The notes below the pieces were generated by a model. The model ran no database searches, had not been told where the DNA came from, and saw only the letters and a list, made by a program, of their open reading frames with translations. 48,007 nucleotides of DNA. Source: Cellulosimicrobium sp. (GTDB lineage Bacteria > Actinomycetota > Actinomycetes > Actinomycetales > Cellulomonadaceae). Where the stretch lies: contig JAQSXO010000004.1 in the NCBI GenBank assembly GCA_029256625.1, forward strand, positions 1-48,007. Reading direction: 5' to 3'. Shown here piece after piece: positions 16,241 to 24,785 of this stretch (its first letter is position 1; each line of letters begins with the position of its first letter). Made by a program: the position numbers and the translations under genes.

Positions 16241-16256
16241 CCCCGGCCTGCCGGGG
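16241..16256. promoter_or_regulatory. GC-rich hairpin CCCCGGCCTGCCGGGG just upstream of the PKS2 ribosome-binding site
   Basis: Palindromic, in the only larger gap (16204-16273) between the two PKS genes, immediately before CGGGAAAGG. Confidence 0.4.
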
Positions 16257-16273
16257 CGGGAAAGGCCAGTCCG

Positions 16274-19200
16274 ATGAGCGGTGTCAAGCGCGTCATCCTC
16301 GAGAACCTCTCGAGCGGGAACCTCACCAAGCAAGAAGCCCTGGAAGCGCTCGAGGCGCTCGATGCCGGCGCACGAACCGGCCCGACACCGAGCGCCCCGC
16401 TCGAGGAGATCGCGATCATCGGCATGGCGGGGACCGTCACGATGGCGGAGGACCTGGACCAGTTCTGGGACAACATCGTCAACAACCGCAACTGCTTCGT
16501 CTCCAAACCGGCCGAGCGGCTCGTGGAGGACCGTGTCTGGGCCAACCCGCACTACGCCGAGCTCTTCGAACGCCGTCCCCACGAGGACAAGGACGAAGAC
16601 CTGGAGCGCTTCGTCGGGCCGTACCTGCCCAGCACGACGGGGTTCGACGAGAAGTTCTTCGGCATCAGCCCCGAGGACGCCGACACGATGGACCCCCAGC
16701 ACCGCGTGTTCCTGCAGCAGGCATGGCGGGCTTTGGAGGACGCCGGCTACAGCGAGCGGACGGTCCGCGGCTCACGGACCGGGGTCTTCGCCGGTCGCGA
16801 CGGGACGAGTTCCAACATCTACCGACGGGTCATCGAGACCGACAACGTCGGCGGGATCTGGGAGGGGATCCTCTCGAGCCGGATCAACTACGAGTACGAC
16901 CTCAGGGGTCCCGCGTACGTCATCGACACGGCGTGCTCCTCCAGCCTCGTGGCGATCCACATGGCCGCGCAGGCGCTGCGGAACGACGAGTGCACGATGG
17001 CGATCGCCGGCGGGGTCTGCTTGACGGCCGGCGGCCTCGACCACGACGAGGTCGACCTGGCGTCCATCCGCCAGCGCACGCCCGCCCCCGGCAACGTGGT
17101 GTCCAAGCACTTCACGATCTCCACGTTCGACGCCAAGGCCGACGGCACCGTCTTCGGTGAGGGGGCTGCTGCGATCATCCTCAAGAAGCTCTCCGACGCC
17201 GAGCGCGACGGCGACCACGTCTACGGCGTGATCGCCGCGACCGCCACCAACAGCGACGGGGCGTCGAACGGCCTGACCGCACCGAACCCCCGCGCGCAGT
17301 CGCTCCTGTTGGCCGATGTGTGGGAACGGGCGGGCATCAACCCGGAGCACATCGACTACATCGAGGCGCACGGCACGGGAACGACCCTCGGGGACCCGAT
17401 CGAGATCCTCGGCATCTCCAACGCGTTCAAACGGGTCACCGACCGCCGGCAGTTCTGTGGGATCGGCTCCCTCAAGACGAACATCGGTCACACGGCCGGC
17501 GCTGCCGGCGTCATGAGCATCATCAAGTTGCTGCTCTCCATGCGGGAGGAGCTGATCCCGGCCACCAGGAACTTCGAGGAGCCGAACGGCCAGATCGACT
17601 TCGTCGACTCCCCCGTGTACGTCGTCGACCGGAACACGCCGTGGCCCAAGCGGGACACCCCGAGGTACGCCGGCGCGTCGGCCTTCGGGTTCTCCGGAAC
17701 CAACGCGCACGTCCTCCTGCGCGAGTACCAGGGACCCGCCGGCGCACCGGTCGAGATCGCGCCGGTGCGTCCGCGGCTGTTCACGGTGTCGGCGAAGACC
17801 GAGACGGCCTTCGAGAACTACCTCGCGCGGTACGAGGAGTACTTCGACTCGGCGCCGGTGGTGTCGCTGCGCGACCTCTGCTTCACTGCGTCGACGGGTC
17901 GGGACCACTTCGAGTACCGCCTTGCCATCGTCGCGACGAGTGTCACCGAGCTCGCGACGAAGTTCGCGCTCCTCCGGGAGTCCGGCAACCGAGCGAACCC
18001 GGCGAAGGGCATCGTCATCGGTCGTCACCGGGTGGTCTCCGAACGCACGTCGACGCTCGAACAGGGCGACATCAGGACGTCCGAGTGGAACACGCTCAGC
18101 ACCGACGTCGTCGGACGCGTTGCCGACCGCGCTCGGGTGGAGACCGCCACGGGGCTGGCCGAGATCGCGCGTGACTACATCCGTGGCGCCGACGTCGACT
18201 TCGCGTCGCTCTTCGCGCCCGGTTCTCGACGCGTCCCGCTGCCGACCTACCCCTTCGACCGGAACGTGCACTGGGGCCAGTCCCGCGTCACGCGGATCGA
18301 GCCGGAGCGCACGGCGACCGGCGACCCCGTTTCCATGCCGTTGCTGCACCGGCGTCTGGTCAGCACCGAAGAGGTCACCGTGTACGAGACGACGCTGGAC
18401 CACTCGCAGTGGGCGATCACGGACCACAAGATCCTCGGTCAGTACTTCGTCGCGGGCACGGTGCTCCTCGAACTGGCAGCGGAAGCACTGTCGGACCACT
18501 TCGGGACCGACGCCCTGCAGCTCGACGAGGTCCTGTTCCTCGCGCCGGTGCTCGCCGAGGAGACCGTCCCGATGGCGGTGCAGGTCGTCCTGCAGCAGGA
18601 CCGGGCCGGCGCCGTGCGTATCCGGATCGCTTCCCGCCCGGCAGGGTCCGACCAGGACTGGACGTCCAACGTCACAGGCCTCGGACGCTCCCACGCCGAA
18701 CAGCCGCCGGTACCGGTGCGCGCGGGCAAGGACCTCGACGGCGACCCGGACCTCACGGCCTACCCGCCGGTCTTCCGGAACGTGGAGTTCGGACCACGAT
18801 GGAAGAACCTCGTCACACTCTGGCGCTCCGCGGACGACCCCGACGTCGCCTACGGCTTCGCCGAGCTCCCCGCTGCGTACCGCGGGACCGCGGACCACGA
18901 GGGCTACGTCCTGCACCCAGGACTCATCGACTGCACGGTGTCGATGGTTCCCTTCGTCACGTGGCTGCGGCCACGCGTGTTCCTCCCGATGACGTACCGC
19001 AACATGACGGTCTACCGTTCCGTCCCGGACTCGTACTACGTCAAGAGCGAGCGCCTGCCGAGCAAGAGCGAAGAACTGATGAGCTTCCGCACCGTGCTCT
19101 TCACGGAGACGGGCGAGGTCATCGCCGAGATCGAGCAGTTCGCGATGAAGCGGGTCACGGAGCTGAACGACTTCGTGTCGGGGTCCCTCAGTCGACTCTC

Positions 19201-21190
19201 GTGGACCGAGACGCCACGGTCTGGGCCCGCTGCGCAGCGTACGGGAGCCATCCTCGCCATCGGGGCCCCGGAGGCGGTGCTGACCGAACTGGCCACTCAG
19301 GCCCCCGGGCGGACCATCGCCGCTCTCGACCTGTCCGTGCTCGGCGCCGACGCTCCGCTCACGCAGGAGACCGTCGGCGCGGCGCTCCGCGACGTCGACC
19401 TCGCTGGCGTCTCGGACGTGCTCGACTTCTCTTCGTACGCCCCGGCGCGGGGACGCGTGTCCGAAGCAGACCTCGACCGCGGCGTGACCGAAGGCCTCGA
19501 CGGGCACGTCACGTTCCTGCAGGCACTGTTCGCCAGCGCCAAGACCGGGCTCGACCTCGTCGTCGTCGTCGACAACGCCCACTCCGTCACCGGCACTGAG
19601 CGCTACGTCGACGCTGTGCACACGGCGAAGGCCGCTGTCGTCCAGTCTGTGCGGCACGAGGTGCCGAACATCGGCTTCGGCGTCCTCGACGTCGACGACG
19701 CCACACCGGTTGAGACAGTTGTGGCCGAAGCGCTCAGCGGGTCGGTCGGCCCGCTCACGGCCTTGCGCGGAGGGGACCGCTACACCGCGCGGCTCGTCGA
19801 GATCCCCCTCGAGGACGCCCCTACTCGTCCGGTCACGATCAAGCCGCACACCGAGGGGTTCTACCTCGTCACGGGCGGGCTCGGTTCGCTCGGCTCGGCG
19901 ACCGCCTTGATCCTCAGCCACCAGTCCGATCAGCCGATCGCGTTCGCGCTGTCGAGCCGGCGCGACCACCTCCCACCGCGGGACGAGTGGGCGAGCGTCC
20001 GGGACGCGGATCCGTCGTCGAGGACGGGCCAGATCCTCACGAGCCTGCTCGAGCTCGTCGCGGGCGGACACATCGTACGGATCGTCGAGATGGACGTGAG
20101 CGACGCCGACGCGGTCGCCGGCGCACTCGATCCGCTCCGCGCCGAGTTCGGGCCACTGCTCGGCATCGTGCACGCTGCCGGTGTCGCGGGGGACGGCTAC
20201 CTCTTCACCAAGTCGACCGCGGAGTTCCAACGGGTGCTCGCTCCCAAGGTCAGCGGCCTGCGCAACCTCGTCGCGTGGACGGGTGACGCCCGGCCCGACT
20301 TCATCGTGTCGTACTCGTCGATGACCGCCGTCATCGGCGGTGCCGGCCAGTCCGACTACGCGGCGGCCAACGCGTTCCTCGACGGGTACACGCAGCAGCT
20401 CCGTCGCGACGGCTACAACGCGTCCTCGATCAACTGGCCGGGGTGGTCGGAGCGAGGCATGGCGGTCGATGCCGGGCTCGGCGCGAACGAGACCTTCTTC
20501 GAGCACCTCACGACCGGGTCGGGTGTGACCGCCTTCATCGAACTCCTCACCCGAGACGTCACCGGCACGATCCCGTCGCGGCCCAACATCGCGATGCTCG
20601 CGCGGGTCGGTGAAGACTACTTCGCGTTCGACTTCTCCGATCCGCTCCGACGGTCCGTACGCCGACACGTCGCCAGGCTCTCGTCTGCGTCACCGTCGGG
20701 CGACGTCGCCGTCGCCCCCGGTGCACCCGAGCTCGGCGGACGATCGGAGATCGACGTCAGCTCGATCTCGATCATGGGCAAGGCGGACGAGCATCTCGAC
20801 GACGTCGAGCGAGCCGTCGCGTACACGTTCGCATCGGTGCTCTCGATCGAGGAGATCCACGTCAACGACTCCTTCACCGCGATGGGCGGGAACTCGATCG
20901 CCGCGACCGAGCTCATGCGTGCGCTCAACGCACAGTTCGACGACCTGTTGAACATCTCCGACATCTTCAGCTACAACTCGCCCGCAGAGCTGTCCGGCCG
21001 GATCATCGAGCTCGGTGGCGCTGCTCAGGCACCCGCCTCTGCGCTCTCGGCCCCCGCTGACCCGCAACCGACGACGCGCACCCCGACGCCTGCCCCCGAA
21101 GCCCCGGACTACGACGACATGGTCGACGCGCTGGAACGCGGCGACATCGACGCCGCGTCGTTGCGCGAGTTTCTCGCGAAGGAGCTGTGA
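16274..21190 (+). CDS. PKS2: N-terminal docking helix-KS-DH-KR-ACP, AT-less
   Basis: KS: IDTACSSSLVAIH, IEAHGTGTTLGDP, LKTNIGHTAGAAG. DH-like: DHKILGQYFVAGTVLLELA and HPGLIDCTVS. KR: VTGGLGSLGSATALI and SYSSMTAVIGGAGQSDYAAANAFLDG. ACP: MGGNSIAATEL. No AT. Confidence 0.93.
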   Translation: MSGVKRVILENLSSGNLTKQEALEALEALDAGARTGPTPSAPLEEIAIIGMAGTVTMAEDLDQFWDNIVNNRNCFVSKPAERLVEDRVWANPHYAELFERRPHEDKDEDLERFVGPYLPSTTGFDEKFFGISPEDADTMDPQHRVFLQQAWRALEDAGYSERTVRGSRTGVFAGRDGTSSNIYRRVIETDNVGGIWEGILSSRINYEYDLRGPAYVIDTACSSSLVAIHMAAQALRNDECTMAIAGGVCLTAGGLDHDEVDLASIRQRTPAPGNVVSKHFTISTFDAKADGTVFGEGAAAIILKKLSDAERDGDHVYGVIAATATNSDGASNGLTAPNPRAQSLLLADVWERAGINPEHIDYIEAHGTGTTLGDPIEILGISNAFKRVTDRRQFCGIGSLKTNIGHTAGAAGVMSIIKLLLSMREELIPATRNFEEPNGQIDFVDSPVYVVDRNTPWPKRDTPRYAGASAFGFSGTNAHVLLREYQGPAGAPVEIAPVRPRLFTVSAKTETAFENYLARYEEYFDSAPVVSLRDLCFTASTGRDHFEYRLAIVATSVTELATKFALLRESGNRANPAKGIVIGRHRVVSERTSTLEQGDIRTSEWNTLSTDVVGRVADRARVETATGLAEIARDYIRGADVDFASLFAPGSRRVPLPTYPFDRNVHWGQSRVTRIEPERTATGDPVSMPLLHRRLVSTEEVTVYETTLDHSQWAITDHKILGQYFVAGTVLLELAAEALSDHFGTDALQLDEVLFLAPVLAEETVPMAVQVVLQQDRAGAVRIRIASRPAGSDQDWTSNVTGLGRSHAEQPPVPVRAGKDLDGDPDLTAYPPVFRNVEFGPRWKNLVTLWRSADDPDVAYGFAELPAAYRGTADHEGYVLHPGLIDCTVSMVPFVTWLRPRVFLPMTYRNMTVYRSVPDSYYVKSERLPSKSEELMSFRTVLFTETGEVIAEIEQFAMKRVTELNDFVSGSLSRLSWTETPRSGPAAQRTGAILAIGAPEAVLTELATQAPGRTIAALDLSVLGADAPLTQETVGAALRDVDLAGVSDVLDFSSYAPARGRVSEADLDRGVTEGLDGHVTFLQALFASAKTGLDLVVVVDNAHSVTGTERYVDAVHTAKAAVVQSVRHEVPNIGFGVLDVDDATPVETVVAEALSGSVGPLTALRGGDRYTARLVEIPLEDAPTRPVTIKPHTEGFYLVTGGLGSLGSATALILSHQSDQPIAFALSSRRDHLPPRDEWASVRDADPSSRTGQILTSLLELVAGGHIVRIVEMDVSDADAVAGALDPLRAEFGPLLGIVHAAGVAGDGYLFTKSTAEFQRVLAPKVSGLRNLVAWTGDARPDFIVSYSSMTAVIGGAGQSDYAAANAFLDGYTQQLRRDGYNASSINWPGWSERGMAVDAGLGANETFFEHLTTGSGVTAFIELLTRDVTGTIPSRPNIAMLARVGEDYFAFDFSDPLRRSVRRHVARLSSASPSGDVAVAPGAPELGGRSEIDVSSISIMGKADEHLDDVERAVAYTFASVLSIEEIHVNDSFTAMGGNSIAATELMRALNAQFDDLLNISDIFSYNSPAELSGRIIELGGAAQAPASALSAPADPQPTTRTPTPAPEAPDYDDMVDALERGDIDAASLREFLAKEL

Positions 21191-22109
21191 CGGTGGCCGC
21201 GCACGCCACGAGCGGCTCTTCCGATCCGGGGGACCGGACGGTGCCGTCCGTCGCACTCGTCTTCGGCGGTGTCGATGCGTACCGGGTCGAGATGGGCGTC
21301 GAACTGCACGAGCACTCCCCGCCCTTCGCGGAGAGCGTCGAGGCGCACGACGCCGTGATGCCCATGCCCCTGGCGGATCTCCTGTGGTACCCGGCAGCGT
21401 CAGCGGCCCCTCCCTCCGGGCTGCAGCGCGCTGCGGCCGTCCTCACGATCGGGGTCGGCGCAGCCCGGGTGTTCCGGAGCGAGTACGAGGTCGAGGTCTC
21501 CCGGGGGAGATCCGCCGGCGCATCGAGGAGCGCCGTGCCGGATCGCCGATCCTGACCGCGTACGGAGAGCCGGAGGAACTGCTCGGGGCCGCGACCGACG
21601 TCGACGCGGTCGTGGACGTCGGCCCGGGGGACGCGGAGGCACGCCTCCTGCGGCGAGCCCCAGGACGAGACGTCCCCGTCGGCTCGTGGGACTCGGCCAC
21701 CGACCGACTCCGGGTGCGTGACCACCTCAACCGGCACCCCTTCTACAACCCTCGATACCTCGTCGAGCGCACACTCGGAGAGCTCGCGAGCACGCGGAGG
21801 ACACCCCGGACGGCCGACGACCATGCTCGCGTCACCGAACTGGCGCGCTCACTGCGGACGGTCCTGCGCCGGACCGACCTGCCGACGAGTGTCGTCCGTG
21901 CGGACACGGAGCAGGTCTCCGCACTCATCGGCGACGCGGTGTCGACCTGGATCGAGAACGGTCGGTCGAAGGGACACTCCCCCGCCGAGATCGTCGCGAG
22001 CATCGCCGCGCTCGAGGACGAGACGCTCTTGCCACTCCGCCGATCCCTCGGCCTGGACACCGACCGACTCGAGATCACCGAGAGGAACCGGCCCCGCCAT
22101 GCGTCATGA
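21187..22109 (+). pseudogene. Frameshifted, core-deleted second acyltransferase-like gene (AT relic)
   Basis: Frame 1 (21187-~21507) reads VALVFGGVDAYRVEMGVELHEHSPPFAESVEAHDAV...LQRAAAVLTIGVGAARVFRSEYEVEV (AT N-lobe-like). Frame 0 continues EIRRRIEERRAGSPILTAYGEPEELL...VDAVVDVGPGDAEARLLRRA...SPAEIVASIAALEDE (AT C-end plus extension). No GHSxGE elbow. GTGA overlap with the PKS2 stop. Confidence 0.7.
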
Positions 22110-24018
22110 CATCAGTGCGCTCGTCCTGCGCGAACTCGAGGCCGGCACCATCGAGCGCGGCGCCGCGGTGCGCCTCCTCAAGCAGTTGTCGCAGAAGACC
22201 CCGATCGCCATCGTCGGGATGGGTGCGATCGCCCGGGACACGGACGACTACCGCGCCGTGTGGCGCCGGTACCGCGCGGGCGAGTCGTTCATCGGGCGTG
22301 CATCGCAGCAGCGTGGCGACCTCATCCGTTCCGCCCTGCCGGCTCCCCTGGTCGGAGCACCCGAGCAGATGGCCAAGGGCAACTTCCTGGACGACATCGA
22401 CACGTTCGACCACGACCTCTTCGGGTACTCCGCCGACGAGGCCAGGAACCTGTCCCCACACGCTCGCCTCGCACTCATGGCAGCGTTCCGTGCCGTGGAG
22501 GACGCCGGTCTCGGCGCGGAAGGCGACGCCGCGCACACGACCGGTGTCTTCGTCGGGAACAACTTCGTCCGTGACCAGATCTTCTCCTACATCAACATGG
22601 CGCTGCGTCAGGGGGGCGACCCCGAGGAGCTGCTGTTCGGGAACTGGACCTCGGGGATCGCGACACGGATCTCCCGCGCCTTCGACTTCCGCGGTCCGTC
22701 CCAGGTGATCGACGGCGCGTGTGCCTCGTCGACGATCGCGATCGTCAACGCCTGCAACCAGCTGCACGAGGGCTCGATCGACGCTGCGATCACCGGCGGC
22801 CTGTACCTGGACATGACGCCCATCACGACGTTCAACCAGCCGGGTGTCTTCGCCACGGCGACGGAGGACGCCGTACCGAAGCTCTACGGACGCGACAACG
22901 TCGGTGGGTTCGGCGGCGAGTACCTGGGGTTCGTCGCGCTCAAGACGCTGGAGCGTGCGACTGCCGACGGCGACCGCATCCACGGAGTGGTCCACGGCTG
23001 GTCGGAGAGCAACGCCGGCGCAAACGGCGGTTTCGACCAGACGTCGCCGGACTCCGCCGCGGCCGCTGTGCGTGACGCGCTGAAGGCATCGAGGACGGAC
23101 GTGCACGACCTGGGACTCGTCTTCGCCGAGGGCTTCGCCCAGCCGATCGAGGAAGCACTCGAGACCGACGGGATCGCGAAGGGGATCGCATCACTCACCG
23201 ATCGTCGGCAGTTCGCCGCGATCACCACCGCCTCTCCTGCGATGGGGTACATGCAGTCGGCCATCGGTGTCGCACAGCTCCAACTGATGGTCCAGGCCCT
23301 CGGCGACGAGGTCATCCCGCCCACCCTGTACTTCGACAGCCCGACGGAACTCGTCGACCTGGTCGACTCGCCGTTCTACGTCCCCGCGCAACCGCAGGAC
23401 TGGCCGCCACCGGAGAGCGGCGAACGCCGAGGGTTGCTCTACTCGAACGCCTACGGCGGGTTCTACCTCACCCTGGTTGTCGGCCCGGCCCCAACGGCCG
23501 CGGTGCCGTCGACCGCCGAGTCGGCCGACGCGACCCTGCTCATGGTCGTGACGGGATCGAGCGTGGAGGGGCTCAGGACGAAGCTCGCCGCCGACCTCGA
23601 GATCGTCCGTGATGCCGACCCCCGACGAGTCGCGGAGCTCTGCTACTCGAGCGCTGTGCGGCGTCCGGCGCAGGTCGAGCACCGGGTCGTGGTCGTCGCC
23701 GACGACGTTGCCGCGCTCGTCGACGGGCTCGTCACCGCGCTCGAGACGGCGGACCACGACGGGTCGCGATCCGGGGCAGGGTGGCGCCTCTGGTCTGGTC
23801 ATGGTCGCTCCACGATGACCACCAGGACCTCTCCCACCGGCGACCTGGGCACGCACGAAGCCGCAGAACGGTTCTGCCGTGGCGAGCACGTGCGGTTCGG
23901 ACACCTGTTCGCCCCCGTCCAGCGACGCTTCGCCCCGCTCTCCCCGCACCCGTTCCAGCGCACACGGGCGTGGGCGATGCCCGAGTTGCGCCTCGATCAG
24001 ATCGGAGAAGACCAGTGA
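22099..24018 (+). CDS. Stand-alone ketosynthase homolog with Cys retained and both catalytic His replaced
   Basis: Docking-like N-terminus MRHDISALVLRELEAGTIERGAAVRLLKQL; KS fold with DGACASS. FAEGFAQ replaces EAHGTGT; AMGYMQSAIG replaces NIGHTAGAAG. Ends after a post-KS linker (LSPHPFQRTRAW). Start at ATG 22099 inside ORF 21718-24018. Confidence 0.88.
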   Translation: MRHDISALVLRELEAGTIERGAAVRLLKQLSQKTPIAIVGMGAIARDTDDYRAVWRRYRAGESFIGRASQQRGDLIRSALPAPLVGAPEQMAKGNFLDDIDTFDHDLFGYSADEARNLSPHARLALMAAFRAVEDAGLGAEGDAAHTTGVFVGNNFVRDQIFSYINMALRQGGDPEELLFGNWTSGIATRISRAFDFRGPSQVIDGACASSTIAIVNACNQLHEGSIDAAITGGLYLDMTPITTFNQPGVFATATEDAVPKLYGRDNVGGFGGEYLGFVALKTLERATADGDRIHGVVHGWSESNAGANGGFDQTSPDSAAAAVRDALKASRTDVHDLGLVFAEGFAQPIEEALETDGIAKGIASLTDRRQFAAITTASPAMGYMQSAIGVAQLQLMVQALGDEVIPPTLYFDSPTELVDLVDSPFYVPAQPQDWPPPESGERRGLLYSNAYGGFYLTLVVGPAPTAAVPSTAESADATLLMVVTGSSVEGLRTKLAADLEIVRDADPRRVAELCYSSAVRRPAQVEHRVVVVADDVAALVDGLVTALETADHDGSRSGAGWRLWSGHGRSTMTTRTSPTGDLGTHEAAERFCRGEHVRFGHLFAPVQRRFAPLSPHPFQRTRAWAMPELRLDQIGEDQ

Positions 24019-24785
24019 GCCTCCCGTTCCTCTTCTGCATCCCCTACGCGGGCGGATCGGCGTCGGTCTTCCTGAAGTGGAAGCGCCCGCTCCAGGACCT
24101 CGTCGAGGTCGTGCCGATCGAGCTCGCCGGGCGTGGTGCACGCATGGCCGAGCCGACCGTGTCCAGCGCACGCGAGCACGGCGAGGACGTCGCCGGCGCC
24201 ATCGCGGCGCGCCTCGCCGACGAGCCGGATCGGGCGTACGTGATCTGGGCCCACTCGATGGGGACGCTGGTGGCCTACGAGGCGTACCACGCGCTCCGCC
24301 GTCGGCGCGAGCGGGAGCGGACGCTCGAGCTCCCGGCACACATGGTGCTCTCCGGGCGGACGCCGCCGCACGTCCCGGTGACGAAGACCGAGTACCACCG
24401 GTTCGACGACGAACGATTCATCGACGCCGTCGACTCCTACGGTGGCGGGACAGCCTCGGTCCTCCGCTCGTCCCCCGAGCTCCGCGAGCTGTTCCTCCCC
24501 ATCCTCCGAGCTGACTTCCGTGTCTCCGAGACCTACGAGTGGACGGACCCGGGGGTGCGCATCGCGAGCGCCCTCACGGTGCTCAACGGAGGCGCCGACC
24601 GCAGCATCGACCATGCCCTGCTCGACCGGTGGCAGGAGCTCGCCGAGCGGCCGGTCACCCACCGCACCGTCGGCGGCGGTCACTTCTTCCCGTTCGACCA
24701 GGACGACATCGTCCGCGAAACCGTGCACGCCGTGGTGTCCTCCATGCCCACGCGTGCGTCCACCTCTGCACGAAAGGCGCTGTGA
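24015..24785 (+). CDS. Type II (external) thioesterase
   Basis: VSLPFLFCIPYAGGSASVFLKWKR..., VPIELAGRGARMAEP, nucleophile region WAHSMGTLVAYE, C-terminal GGGHFFPFDQ. GTGA overlap with the previous stop. Confidence 0.88.
   Translation: MSLPFLFCIPYAGGSASVFLKWKRPLQDLVEVVPIELAGRGARMAEPTVSSAREHGEDVAGAIAARLADEPDRAYVIWAHSMGTLVAYEAYHALRRRRERERTLELPAHMVLSGRTPPHVPVTKTEYHRFDDERFIDAVDSYGGGTASVLRSSPELRELFLPILRADFRVSETYEWTDPGVRIASALTVLNGGADRSIDHALLDRWQELAERPVTHRTVGGGHFFPFDQDDIVRETVHAVVSSMPTRASTSARKAL

Noticed and set aside
21970-21985. GHS in the AT relic (SKGHSPAEI) as a possible nucleophile elbow
   Set aside because: It aligns with GSTPAEI in the helical C-terminal extension of the functional AT, not with the GHSLGE elbow; coincidental.
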